In this document: positions 11,620 to 23,489 of the stretch, piece after piece
Numbering within the stretch: the stretch's first letter is position 1
Layout of the letters: every line of letters starts with the position of its first letter
Assembly: GCA_021292105.1 (NCBI GenBank)
Contig: CM037871.1
Location: 21,944,057 to 22,008,056, forward strand
Source: Anadara kagoshimensis
Lineage: Eukaryota; Mollusca; Bivalvia; Arcoida; Arcidae
Length of the DNA: 64,000 bases
Direction: 5' to 3'
The notes under the pieces: generated by a model
What the model saw: only the letters and a program-made list of their open reading frames with translations
Told to the model about the DNA's origin: nothing
Database searches by the model: none
Program-made: the position numbers and the translations under genes

Positions 11620-12955
11620 ATTTATTTTATTATACCAATTGTTGGTGTTTATTACACTGTGCAACCAAAAGATACTGGATTGAAAATCATGACAGTCAGC
11701 TGTTGTCTCTAAGCAACTTGTGAGACGCTTGTAACATTAACTATATCAAACATTACTTTAGAAAAGCATTTTACTGATTTAGAAGACAAATGCTTTCGAA
11801 ACGCATACGCAGGTTTTCTGCGCATGTGACATTTTTCGTAATGTCAACTACTCACGTAATGTCACCATGTGACGTCACATTTTCTGAAATCCGAGGGTGA
11901 CATTAAATTTACCCAAACATTTATTAACCAATCAAATTTCGAGAAATTTACAAAAGGTATAATAAAAGAATTATATGAAAGCGTGAATTTGAATTGATGT
12001 AACTTATGTGCACTAGGGTTTCTTACCAAATGACAACATTTAACTCCTGTATTTTCTGCAAACACTTCGACAATGTTTTCGACACTTTCACCACTTTCAC
12101 CAATATGCTATCAATAACTTAATGTCATAGACAATATAAGTCACATGGTTGTCACCCGTGATTAATTTGGGAAATGTTTTCCTGAATGAAAGATCAAGCG
12201 GAAAGCCTATAGCACAAATAATTCATATAAACATAATGTGGTTTTCGTCCCAACAGTAAACACAGCATAAGATAGTCTTTTCTTCACTAAATAACAACGA
12301 CAACAACACCAAACTGTCTGGTTAACGCATGCACGTTTATTGGACATAAATAGAATAACAAACACACACATGAAGGTATAAAAGTATAAAAATATAATAT
12401 AGCAAAACATTAAAACTTGACTTAAGGTAGATGAAAGTAGTTTCAGCAGAGGGAGAAATTCCGTAACATTTCACGTGACCTTTGATTATGAATGTGACGC
12501 CTGGTACACACATTTTTAGGACGAGAAACACATCTTAGAAGACCTTAACCATTGTTGTCCAATTTTCTAAAACTTCCTATTTCTTGAACAAACTCTGGTT
12601 TCCATGCACTGGAATGATCTTTTTATCATTGATTGGTTAACTTTATTTTGAATTATGTTCAGCAACCAACACAAAAACTGTTTTGCCGCAGAGGACCTTA
12701 TAATGTTTATCAAAACGCATAATTTCAAAGTTGTCTTTTTCCCATCACTAAGTAACATATTAAGTAACACTAACACTAAAAGTCAAATATTGTTTCACTT
12801 ATGAAAATATTACGGAAATTTTTCCTCTGCTGAAACCTGCTTTTATCATCCCCCTTAACATGAAAATAAATACACGTGTTACATAAATCCCCTCATCAAC
12901 AAAAATGCCACCAGGAAAAAAACAGAGATAAACCAAAAAGGCACTGAATACTCTG
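11620..12955. other. No recognised feature
   Basis: AT-rich sequence with many short ORFs without family features. GTGACATT/AATGTCAC motifs recur at 11830-11910, but no element boundaries could be drawn. Confidence 0.45.
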
Positions 12956-12959
12956 GATA

Positions 12960-13740
12960 TCTATCCCTGAAGTATGCAACATTTGTGTCAGGAATAAAGC
13001 GTCAAATTACACTTGGATACAATTTTTTTAACAAATGTGTATTTAAAAAAAATGCTAGAACCTGTAAAATTTGCGTTGCCAACGAATGGCGGGTAGATAA
13101 TGGCCACCGTGAATATCCATTCTCACTAACTCATAACCACGTGGTCACTTGCTTTAACACCATTGACTACTACGCTATAACAGACTCTGTATAACATGCA
13201 ATACTATTGAGGATGAACTGCACTTTCATCTATCATGCCAAATTAATGCAGAACCGAGAGATTATCTCTTTTAACATACAAGTAACTCTTTTCATGAATT
13301 TGATATAAAAACAATGTAGAGAAAATACAGTATCTTCTTAATCCTAGATTTGAACACATGTCTATTATCAGTTCCTTTATAAAACAGTCACTCAGACTGA
13401 GAGAGGGGTCCAAACTGAGTAATGGTTCATAATCTATGGTGCGAGTACCAAACTAACTTGTATTTGATTGTCATATGTCTTGTATTGTTATGGTTCTTCT
13501 ATGTAATCATTTGATTGTCATATGTCTTGTATTGTTATGGTTCTTCTATGTAATCATTTGATTGTCATATGTCTTGTATTGTTATGGTTCTTCTATGTAA
13601 TCATTTGATTGTCATAGTCTTGTATTGTTATGGTTCTTCTATGTAATCATTTGATTGTCATAGTCTTGTATTGTTATGAGTTTTCTCTGTAATCAGTTCG
13701 ACCTTGTTTTGGTAAATGCTGAATAAATAAATAAAAAATA
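12960..13740 (+). pseudogene. Decayed LINE: end of the RT protein and 3' tail
   Basis: At 13193-13273 one frame reads TCNTIEDELHFHLSC followed by an Arg-rich stretch and a stop. This matches the EDExHFxxxC signature near the C-terminus of many non-LTR retrotransposon ORF2 proteins. The preceding KARTCKIC-like residues at 13060 lie in another frame, so the copy is frameshifted. The tail holds a tandem repeat (13445-13690) and ends in AATGCTGAATAAATAAATAA, a typical LINE 3' terminus. The clade was not determined. Confidence 0.5.
13445..13690. repeat. Tandem repeat, about 48-bp unit, in LINE 3' region
   Basis: About five copies around TCATTTGATTGTCATATGTC and TTGTATTGTTATGGTTCTTC. The first three are nearly identical and the last two have lost two bases (CATAGTC). 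Such repeats are common in LINE 3' UTRs. Confidence 0.85.
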
Positions 13741-14669
13741 ATAAGCGAACCATGACGACAACAATACAATTTCGCGCTATTGCTGTCGAACCGTGGGGAA
13801 TTAATATAATTTAAATACATTCTGGCTTGTAAATTGTTATCTCCCTTTCTCTAAATGAAAACATTTAGAAAAGATTATTCGGTTTTTGAAATTGTATAAA
13901 GAACAGATTTAAATAACAGATAAATATACACATGTACCTTTTGCGTTCAAACAGAAATTCAAAACTTCTATGTATATTTAATTTTTCAGAATCTCTCAAT
14001 AAACTGCTCTCCCTTTTGGACATAGTTGTCTTAACCCTCTGAACAAACATATTTAGAAATATTTCAACATTGTTTACACACTGAAAAACCATAATACATG
14101 TATAGATTGTAAACTCATAATCAGAACAAATGTGTGTAATCACTTTGAACAATGAAATTTTAAAACTATATGTACATGTAGTCAAGCAACAATGACTTGT
14201 CCGTTTGACCTTTTATAAGGAAAATTCATATATTAGAACCCAATTTAACACGGATACTGTTATGTATCGCTGTTAGTGCAATACATGTGTTTAATTTTTT
14301 AAAATAGTAATGATGTTTTCTATGATAAACTTAGGTTCCCCATACATCAATATACTCGTCCATAAGTCATATTCCTAATACAAGGAACCGGACCAGATAG
14401 TGATACAGTTTGATGCTAGCAATTAAAACATTATAAATATAGTTTGTTTAATGAATTTAACAAAAATCTGAAAATGAAATAGACTTGAAAAAAAAAATAC
14501 AAAAAGGCTGAACAGTTTTTTAAACCTAGTGATAAGAAGAAAGCCAATGGACACGATGTTCAAAACGTTCACAGTCATAGATAAAATATATATAGTTACC
14601 AAAATACTGAACAACTAAAATGTATGGCGGAAACAAATGAAAAATTGTATATAAAGACCAGTCTTTAAA

Positions 14670-14850
14670 AGTGTCAAACAGGGATATTCCTCTGTTGAAA
14701 ACTGATTCAATAGCAGTTATCCATTCACATAAAGATATTTTATATTTTAGAATTTTCAAAAGCATTCGAATATGTTCATCACAATCTACTTATATACACT
14801 TTGATAAACAACTGAGTTATTTCATTATTAAAGCAATGTACTATGTATTT
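14670..14850 (+). pseudogene. LINE reverse-transcriptase fragment
   Basis: One plus-strand frame reads LEFSKAFEYVHHNLLIYTL at about 14750-14806. This is RT motif A of a non-LTR retrotransposon (consensus DFSKAFDYV), with the first catalytic Asp replaced by Glu. Stops precede it and a frameshift follows, where another frame gives an IIKAMYYVF-like stretch. It is therefore dead and abuts the 3' end of the TIR gene, which runs toward it on the opposite strand. Confidence 0.5.
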
Positions 14851-17615
14851 TCAATTAAGACGTGGAACTACTCCCATCGATCCAAACGATGAAATGTTTG
14901 AATAACAATTTGGCAATAGGTAAGGTTGTTGCTGTATTGGCACCGGATAGGAATCCTGGCATATTGGGTTGGAATCTGGGCGTATTGGCATTGGACAGGA
15001 CTCCTGGGGTATTGGCACTGAACAGGACCGCGGACGTATTGGCACTGGATATGGCTGTACATCCGGTGTATTTTCGTTGCTAGTATCGCTTTGGAATGCA
15101 TGTTTTGGACATAAGGCTGTGCTACCAGAAGACTCACAAAGCATACACGCGTTCTTGTTATGAATTGGTTGAGAAGGACAACTTTCGTTTGTTGTGTTTT
15201 TCAGCGACATGATCTTGTTATTGATTACTAAATATACAAAACACCAGATATACTTCTTATGGCTGAGAAGTTGAGCAGAGTCACCTGACGAAGTGTCGGG
15301 TTCTTCGTTGACATTTTTGGAAGTTTCTTGGCATTTGTCAGTATTGCTGATCTGTTTCTTATTCTGGTCAGTTTGAGGTACCGACTTTTTTCTTGTAGAA
15401 TCTTCCGATATATAGACATCAATACAAGATTTACTTATATCGATATCATCTTGACCCGTCTCTTTGGTTTTACCCGTCGCTTTGGTTTTAGCTTTTCTTC
15501 TGTTTTCGATGTAACGTAAGATGCCGTACAGCCACATTATTATACACTGAATAATCACTTGTAATAAATAAAGGAAGCAGCTCTCTAGAGGATCGCCAAC
15601 GCTATCAAACTGAATGAAGATCCACAAAATTGCAATAAAGAGAAAAAGTATCAGGTACTTCACCAAAACCTAAAACAAAGAAAAAAAACTGTAATGACTC
15701 TTATTCCGGTATTGTCAATTCTCCCATTCGCTCTCATACACATGGAAAAGTGAATTTCCCTTGCCGTTGGCCTTTACTGATTTACCTGGTATCAGTATAA
15801 TCTGACTTGGGGAGTGGTACGCTTGTCTGCGGCGTACTGACTCTTGAGCTAGCACGGTAAAGTCGCCCTGAGTGCGCGCTATTACAAGGCAGACCATAAA
15901 ACACACTCGCACTTCACATGCATACAAGAACTTGTTCATAGATTAATCCATGAGATGTATAAAATAGTTATCGTCGCGAATAGCTGAAAAATTGCTGATG
16001 TGATGGTATGATACGTATTTGGCACACTTATAAGATATTCCACGTTGGGTATGATACGTATTGGCAAACTTACGTGATGCGATGTTCCATGTATGGTATG
16101 ACACGTATTGGCACACTTACATTATGAGATGTTCCATGTATGGTATGATACGTATTGGCACACTTACGTTATGAGATGTTCCATGTTGGGTATGATACGT
16201 ATTGGCACACTTACGTTATGAGATGTTCCATGTTGGGTATGACACGTATTGGCACACTTACGTTATGAGATGTTCCATGTTGGGTATGATACGTATTGGT
16301 ACACTTACGTTATGCGATGTTCCATGTATGGTATGACACGTATTGGCACACTTACGTTATGAGATGTTCTATGTATGGTATGATACGTACTGGCACACTT
16401 ACATTATGAGATGTTACATGTATGGTATGATACGTATTGGCACACTTACATTATGAGATGTTACATGTATGGTATGATACGTATTGGCACACTTACGTCA
16501 TGAGATGTTCCATGTTGGGTATGATACGTATTGGCACACTTACGTTATGCGATGTTCCATGTATGGTATGACACGTATTGGCACACTTACGTTATGAGAT
16601 GTTCTATGTTGGGTATGATACGTATTGGCATACTTACGTTATGCGATGTTCCATGTATGGTATGATACGTACTGGCACACTTATGTTATGAGATGTTCCA
16701 TGTTGGGTATGATACGTATTGGCACACTTACGTTATGAGATGTTCCATGTTGGGTATGATACGTATTGGCACACTTACGTTATGAGATGTTCCATGTTGC
16801 GTCTGTTACGTATTGGCATACTTACGTTATGCGACGTTTCATGTATGGTATGATACGTATTGGCACACTTACGGTATGAGATTGTCCATGTTGGGTATGA
16901 TACGTATTGGCACACCTACGTTATATGTTCCATGTATGGTATGATACGTATTTGTACACCTACGTTATGAAATGTTCCGTGTATGGTATGATACGTATTG
17001 GCACACTTACGTTATGAGATGTTCCATGTATGGTATGATACGTATTGGTACACTTACGTTATGAGATGTTCCATGTATGGTATGGTTTCCTTCTTTAGGT
17101 TTGAATATCTCAATGCTCTCATCTATTGTTTTAACGATCTTTTCAACACCAAAATTATCTTCTGACCAATCCATAGAATTTATACAACATAATATTTCTG
17201 GTTGTTCAGCATCGTATAATACTGGAATTATGAAATGGATTTGTTCATTCAACTGTTTCGTGTTTGTTATATCCAATGTCTTCATACACCAAGGGTTGTT
17301 TTTAAACTCTACAGAAATAAGAACCAAGACGTTCAACGACTTTTCAATGTTTTGTTCGAAACCTTTGTCACTTTTGTCATGACAACTACAACACTGAAAT
17401 CCTTTATCTTTTAGCTCTTTGGAAATTTTGGAAATAATTTCATTATCTTTATTGGTTGATGTGTGAAGAAACAGTACGTGGTAACTTTTCCCTGTCGGTA
17501 AGGCTTTTTTCACCTCACATTTTTTGGAATAGATACATTTTTTCAACCATTCTTTTAGTCCTTGTTTTACAAACCGAAAGACATCTCCCCAGTTATTTGC
17601 TTGTATTAACGCCAT
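14851..17615 (-). CDS. TIR-domain protein with two C-terminal membrane segments
   Basis: Two coding exons: 17615-17058 (186 codons) and 15669-14851 (272 codons plus stop), joined in phase 0 by donor AAC/GTAAGTG and acceptor TTTGTTTTAG/GTT; predicted length 458 aa. Exon 1 holds a TIR domain at about residues 45-170: strand YHVLFLH, BB-loop region CHDKSDKGF, LVLISVEF, and box-3-like NPWC. The Glu that follows WC in NADase-type TIRs appears replaced by Thr (WCMKT), so an adaptor role is likelier than catalysis (inference). Exon 2 encodes two hydrophobic stretches (VKYLILFLFIAILWIFIQF and FLYLLQVIIQCIIMWLYGIL), a basic Lys/Arg segment, an acidic/Ser-rich region and a Pro-rich repeat with PYPVPI, CPMPIRP and SYPVPIQ. 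No signal peptide is seen. Unspliced, the TIR frame would stop after 202 codons. The intron is mostly a minisatellite plus a SINE piece. The joining of exons is inferred from splice sites and phase, not from transcript data. Confidence 0.7.
15719..15998 (+). mobile_element. SINE family A fragment in the TIR intron
   Basis: Matches the body of the complete SINE at 21462-21803, including AAAGTGAATTT, TACTGATTTACCTGGTATCA, GTACAAGGCAGACC-like and ATAGTTATCGTCGCGAATAG. The tRNA-like head is missing and about 50 bp are inserted after GGGGAGTGGT. It is antisense to the gene. Confidence 0.75.
16002..17085. repeat. Minisatellite carrying copies of the TIR gene's 5' splice site
   Basis: About 23 units of 46-47 bp, for example GGTATGATACGTATTGGCAC, ACTTACGTTATGAGATGTTC, CATGTAT. 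On the gene strand each unit contains CTCATAACGTAAGTG, the last exon-1 bases plus the donor. The promoter-proximal unit supplies the real exon end. About 18 further units keep GTAAG; a few are mutated (CTTAT or CCTAC on the plus strand). The array therefore arose by tandem amplification of the exon/intron junction. Confidence 0.9.
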
Positions 17616-17639
17616 GACAATCTTATATAAGAGTACATT

Positions 17640-17805
17640 TCCATTGTAGCAGAATCCTCACAGCTGATCATGATGAGTAAATGTCCATTATAGCAGAATC
17701 CTCACAGCTGATCATGATGAGTAAATGTCCATTATAGCAGAATCCTCACAGCTGATCATGATGAGTAAATGTCCATTATAGCAGAATCCTCACAGCTGAC
17801 CATGA
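17640..17805. repeat. 44-bp tandem repeat upstream of the TIR start
   Basis: Nearly four copies of a unit containing AGCAGAATCCTCACAGCTGA and TCATGATGAGTAAATGTCC. It includes the palindromes CAGCTG and TGATCA. It lies 25-190 bp upstream of the TIR ATG, so it may be 5' UTR or promoter-proximal. A TATATAAG lies about 10 bp from the ATG. Confidence 0.85.
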
Positions 17806-18049
17806 CCTATATCTAGTGTTCCGGAGGCATAGGGACTGTATTGCAAACAATTCATTTCAGCCCTAGATGAAAGAAATGTCTGATTATTAAATAGTATGCA
17901 ATAAGTAATTTGAAAAGAGATGTCGGCATCAGAACGACTGTTTATTCATGAATATAAACACAAAGTATTCTTTACTTATAAGAACGAAAACTTAAAAAGT
18001 ACAAATTTAAATAATATAGTATGAATACAAAATATACCAAAAAGATACC

Positions 18050-18340
18050 AAACTATGTCAAAATCACAATCCTAAAACAAACTTTGAAAATGACAATTTA
18101 AGTTAAACGTGTGAAATTTCACCAGGGAAGTGAGGCCGGGTGTTCCGGCACATTCTGTTTAATTGGCTACACCCGTCACCTGTGTAATCAATATTGAAAA
18201 CGAAAGTAACATGTGACAATGTGACGTCAAATATAGCCAGGATAATTTTTTATACAGACACGTCAGACCTATCAACAATACTGTGATGACAACCATAAAA
18301 TGTTCTGAGGGCCTGAATATAAATGCTGCAGAGAAAAATC
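18050..18340 (-). mobile_element. 5'-truncated retroelement 3' end
   Basis: Same 3' region as 36055-36340: GGGAAGTGAGGCCGGGTG, GCTACACCCGTCAC, GACGTCAAATATA and TCAACAATACTGTGATGAC in the same order. It ends within what would be the last codons of the RT ORF on the minus strand, so only the extreme 3' end was inserted or kept. Confidence 0.65.
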
Positions 18341-18344
18341 TAGA

Positions 18345-19150
18345 TAATTTTAAATCGTGTGAAATAGGACTTTGTGCCTATTTATAAAAGATTTATTTTA
18401 TATATCAATGTGATATTGATTAATAGTAAAATGGTTATTTTGTGTTGCTGTGTAACACTATGCCTCGCCTCATAGCATATATTTTCTTACAATCACTAGA
18501 ATTAAGATTGATCGCACTTGTTAACAATATGAATATTTAACAGTAGCCTTATCTATGATATATACCGGTGCATCAAGAGAGTTTGAAGGAGTTGGGCGAT
18601 AGCTGGACGATAGAAAACATGTCTGTAACACTTTAGGGAGAGAGTATGTATTATACAAAATTGTCCAACTATAATAACAGAAAATATTATATGGAACAAC
18701 TATTTTAATATGTAAAACGTATTAATAAATGGTCTTCAGGACCAAGACTTAAAGACAATTACTTAGAATTAGAAAGTTAGTATTAGAAATAAAACACAAC
18801 GTGGACTATATATGGCTATGATAGTTATCTTTTCTAAACTCCTATAAAGATACTAATAATGATAGTGTCACAGCGGCTCATGTGTACACGTGTAATGTCT
18901 TCGAGTAAAAAAATATTCTAAAATCCGGACGAACGAGACTAATTTGTCTGAAGGTTTGATACTTGTAAATAATGTCTCCTAATATTGCTAATCGACTCAT
19001 TACGTGACAATTCGTTTCCGAAATTCCAATCAGTAAAGGCATTTAGTAATATACGTAATCATCTGAATTTTTTACGAAGAAAATTAAGATTTTGAGGTAT
19101 TTGGTGGCATAAACAACACAAAATTGTTAATCTATTTACACTTGTGGCGG
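18345..19150. other. No recognised feature
   Basis: AT-rich sequence without recognised coding, RNA or repeat content. Confidence 0.45.
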
Positions 19151-19154
19151 ATGA

Positions 19155-19290
19155 AGCTGGTTAGGAAGGTGTTTACTCTTCCAGAGCACCCAGTCTTACT
19201 TACTAGTGGATGCTCACGGGTTTGACTTAACTCGCTAGTTTCAGTTTTTAATTTGTTTTGGGATTATGATTTGGACATAAATTGGTATTT
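19155..19290 (+). mobile_element. Retroelement 3'-end fragment, opposite orientation
   Basis: CTTCCAGAGCACCCAGTCTT and GGGTTTGACTTAACTCGCTA are diverged complements of the 36120-36180 region (GGGTGCTCCGGAAGG and following). Old and partial. Confidence 0.45.
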
Positions 19291-19750
19291 TTGTTTTTTA
19301 TTTTACTCATCCTATATGAAATGACAAACTTTGTTCTGCTGTAGCAAAGACAGCCGATTTTTGACTTGACTCAGCAAATACAGTTATGTATTGCAATCAT
19401 TGCAATAGGACCTTTCACTGTTTTCGAAACTTTTTTTATTATCACAATATATTCTCATCTTTTTTTGCTGCCTCAGCCAACCGCCAGAATATACATTTTT
19501 TGTCAGATGTAGAAGGTCCTTAAGGGAATAGGATACATTTCGATAGATACACAAATCGATGGAGCAGTGGGTATGATTATTGCAGCAGTTCAACCGACGA
19601 GAAAAGATTAACTCAAGTTACAGGCAGCTTGAAGGCAATGGAAAGTCAGTTTGGGAAGCTGAATTTGATTCGACAAACAAAACTTTGGCACTTTTTCATA
19701 ACTGAGATGAATCAAGAAGGATTATGTAGATTTATCCGCTTGTCTGAGTA

Positions 19751-19998
19751 AATGGCTTTTGATTTTGAAAATTATGTTTTAAGACTTGTAGTCCGTTGTT
19801 GTCTGACAGAATTAATAATCAAATTTAGTTTGTGTTGTATGTTTGAATAAAAACAGCTACACCTGTGTTACAAGACAACCCGTAAAGTTTTTACATATAA
19901 TTGGTAAATTGCCAAGATGTTTTGCATTCCATTCTATGATGTGACCAGAATTAAAACAGTCCACCTCAAATCTTCCCTTTGTTATTTTTATTATTTAC

Positions 19999-20029
<31 letters not shown>

Positions 20030-20516
20030 TGTCGTAAACTTTTCTATAAAGTTTTTTTCTGCTTGAAAAATTGGTTTTCAATAACTAGTACAGTTTCAAT
20101 AAGAATCAACATTCAACCCTTTTGACCTATTTACCCAAATTTTTGTGCATAATCTCTGGATAGGGCTATCTTGCATCGTACGTTATCAAGAACTGATTAA
20201 AATCGCCATTTTCTCTTAACGTCACTTACCTCAAGATATGATAAATCGTTTCCATCGATATTTGCGCAGTAAATATACCTGTATACAATACCTTTGTTAT
20301 GGACCAATCAAATTACTTAACGACAAGTTATAATTAAACTACCCGCAATTCGTAACCGGGAATTACCGATTACTACTTTCTGTTTAAAACACTTGAAATA
20401 ACATAAATTATTAATCAAGTGTCATAGTTTTGTAGACCAAAGAATGGAGGAATCTTCAGATCTAGCTTACCTACTTACCTACTGGTTTACAAAAAAAAAA
20501 AAAAAAAAAAAAAAAC
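19751..20516. repeat. Long dispersed repeat, copy 2, with A-run
   Basis: Direct copy of 1-691, including AACAGCTACACCTGTG, AATAACTAGTACA and the closing CCTACTGGTT. Copy-specific features are a (TA)n at about 20001-20022, an insertion near 20306 and a terminal A-run at 20489-20513. No ORF. Confidence 0.75.
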
Positions 20517-20529
20517 CCAAAAAACGGTG

Positions 20530-21450
20530 AAATAAAAGTTGCCCTTTATTTACATTATTTACTGAAAGCGTTTATTACATATACACGTACTGGAATACGT
20601 CTTTTATCTTTGAGTTTTAAATTTTGCAATGATATAAACAAAATAACTAAACATTATTATAAAATATTTAAAAATGCACCGATATAATGGTGTAAGACTA
20701 AATAACTAATCTAGACCGTTCTTATATTCATTTGTATTATTTATGATATACAGGTAATGACTTCACGCACACATTATAGAAAAATATAATTGTTGAACCG
20801 CGCCAAAAGGTAGTACCATTCTGTCATGTGCTAGGTATAGGCCCACCAAATATTTATACACATACACATGTACATGTGTAAAATCAGAGTTTGATTTATG
20901 TATCGGAGAATCCTACATACCAGAACTAGGGCTATTTGAGGAACATCGTTATCCTATTGAGTAAGCTTGAAACAAAAAACGACTGATGTTTAAGTTCTAC
21001 TTGATATTTAGGAAATGACATTCTGTTCATGGTATTTTAACGGGTATTGCAAGGGAGAAGCCCTTCTGAATTTGGCACGCACCACACTATCTTGCATTAC
21101 CTTTTAAAATACCATGAGAAGAAATTTACAATTCTTTTTTAATAAATTTTATACCCATATTTGTTTTAACCCTTGGCGCTATTTCTTCCATACCCATGCG
21201 AGATCGGCGTATCTGACATGTCCACGTGACCCCTTGTGTTGGACATGACGTAACATTGCGGGAAAATTGATACACATCAAGGGTCATGACCCCAACTGTG
21301 TTTCAACGGGAATTGCAATACAATTGCTTCTCCACGTTTCATCGAAGAGAGATACAGTCTTATTATAAATATTTGGACTTATACCTTAATTATGAAACCA
21401 AAGAAAGGCTACATTTGAAGTTGCATGCATATGACAAACGTGATAACTCA
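20530..21450. other. No recognised feature
   Basis: AT-rich sequence without convincing genes or repeats. Confidence 0.45.
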
Positions 21451-21461
21451 TAATGATAACT

Positions 21462-21803
21462 GGAGGCCGCGGTGGCTTAATGGATAAAACGTCATTCGTC
21501 AAATCCAGGGTCTCTCACCGCTGCGAGTTCGTGTCCCGCTCAGACCACATGTGGGAAAGTGAATTTTCCTTGCCGCCGTTGGCCTTTACTGATTCACCTG
21601 GTATCAGTATAATGGACTGGGGGAGTGGTGCCCTGAGTGCACGCTAGTACAAGGCAGACCATACAACACACTCGCACTTCACAAGCATACACGAAATTGT
21701 TCATAGATTAATCCATAGAGATTAATAAAATAGTTATCGTCGCGAATAGCTGGATAAATTGCTGATGCCACGTTAAGCAACATTCAACCAAACAACCAAC
21801 CAG
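21462..21803 (+). mobile_element. Complete tRNA-derived SINE, family A, with target-site duplication
   Basis: The head contains A box TGGCTTAATGGATAA and B box GAGTTCGTGTCCCGC, spaced as in a pol III promoter. The body is followed by the tail GCCACGTTAAGCAACATTCA and ACCAAACAACCAACC, an A/C-rich end seen in bivalve SINEs. Perfect 10-bp target-site duplication AATGATAACT at 21452-21461 and 21804-21813. An ORF running over the head is incidental. Confidence 0.9.
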
Positions 21804-21814
21804 AATGATAACTC

Positions 21815-22800
21815 AAAACTCGTTATATGTTTTCATTTATCAACTTTACTTTTCTATGCAACAATATACCTGTTAATCATCAAACTATACGAAATGTATG
21901 GAAGAATGATTTCAATTCCATATATTTTAGTTAAGTGAAATGGCGTCAGCTTGTTTCCCATCAGACTTTAGAGCACACAAATGCCTGGGTTAACACCCAA
22001 AGGGTGAGATGGGATGGGCACGTAACTACCTCAGTACCATATATGATTTCATGACTTCAATACATTTCATATAATTTGATGATCCTATTTCATCACGCTA
22101 TGGTACTTTATACTACGAAGCAAACTGCTTACAAAAATTATGGACTCTCTAGGCTTATCAAAGCCCTAAAAGTTTTGTGGTCGTCATCACGCTGTTGTTG
22201 TTAAGTATCATGTTTCTGTGTCCGAAATTACCCTAGATATAGTTAGCGTCCCATGTCTTTCATATTCGATTTTCATCTCTCATGTTGGGATGTATCAAGC
22301 TTCCGTAGCAGTCGGTCTCACTTACCGTGTATGTGTTCGATTCTATTTTCACATACTAGTACATATGAATATATTTTTCAGGGTATTTTGTAGATAGGGA
22401 CTCGCTTATCCGTCTGTTGTTTTCGTACATTTGGCTATATCTAAAACCATGTCTGTCAGCTAAAGAGCTTAGTTGTTTCTGTTGAAGTGCCAAGTAATGA
22501 GCTTGAAATAAAGTTCTACTTCATATCTGGACTGAATTATGGAACCCATGTAAAGATATATTTGAAACTATGTGTCAAAGTGATGACTTTAATTTTTTTT
22601 ATTGTCAACTTTCCTTTTTACGCAACAATGTGCTTGCTACTCCGGCTTTTTTTATTTAAGTCTTTATCATGGTTGACTAGATGGACATCTCGTCATCTTC
22701 AAATCAAACCTTTTTTATCCAAAATTTTGTCCTTTTTATTCTAGATACCATTTCGCACCACATTCCGTGTCCGTTAGTCGGAAGTGACTGCAAAGATAAG
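21815..22800. other. No recognised feature
   Basis: AT-rich sequence; small ORFs lack family features. Confidence 0.45.
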
Positions 22801-22809
22801 TGACGCAGT

Positions 22810-23477
22810 GTTACGCCACATAGCGGTGTTGCCACATAAACGTGTTCCAACACGACTATGCGGGGAATTTCAACGCATAAAGAAGACGCTTTTATACGAT
22901 AAAAAGCTACATTCCGCCACATAAAGAAAACATTCATACCATCACCTACACCTTCATCATCTTTACCAACTTCACTAAAAACACCACCACCATCACTATC
23001 ATCGTGATGATCATCATTATATTATTATTATTATTAAAAGCAAAAGTAGAAATACTGCAAAAATCGCAATTTTACGACCACCAACATTACAGTCACCATC
23101 GCCACCGCCGTCGGCACGACGACGGTAACATCGCCGTCGCGCTCCAATCACCCCCGTTCCCATCCTCCACCTTCTCCTTACAATTATTGTTACCATTACC
23201 AACAAAATCCTAAATTCTCAATTGTCACCTTCGTCGTCATAATTAATGGCACCACCACCGTTTTTGTCGAGATATAAGCTCTTTTTAAAATTCACACTAA
23301 GTCGTTAAAATTATTTCTCTTTATGCGCCAAAAAGGCAACCTTGCACCGCATATAAGCAACACATCTTTATGCGTTGAACGCCGCCGCATAAACGTGGTC
23401 GACCTCTTTATGCGTTGAAATTCCCCGCATAGACGTGTCGGGCGCGTTTATGCGGCAACACCGCTATGTGGCGTAAC
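22810..23477. mobile_element. Non-autonomous DNA transposon with long inverted ends (668 bp)
   Basis: Left end GTTACGCCACATAGCGGTGT pairs with the complement of the right end (22810 onward versus 23477 backward). The similarity runs on through ACTATGCGGGGAATTTCAAC and GCATAAAGA for roughly 80 bp. Inside, TTTATGCGTTGAA and CCGCATAAACG modules repeat subterminally on the right. Flanking ACGCAGT at 22803-22809 and 23479-23485 looks like a 7-8 bp target-site duplication. The centre is low-complexity (ACCACCATC, TTA repeats) with no transposase. Superfamily undetermined. Confidence 0.8.
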
Positions 23478-23489
23478 AACGCAGTACAA

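Noticed and set aside
13865..14185. 106-codon minus ORF
   Set aside because: AT-rich chance ORF; Phe/Ile/Cys-rich translation without motif or splice context.
21453..21647. 64-codon ORF
   Set aside because: Lies over the SINE head and body.
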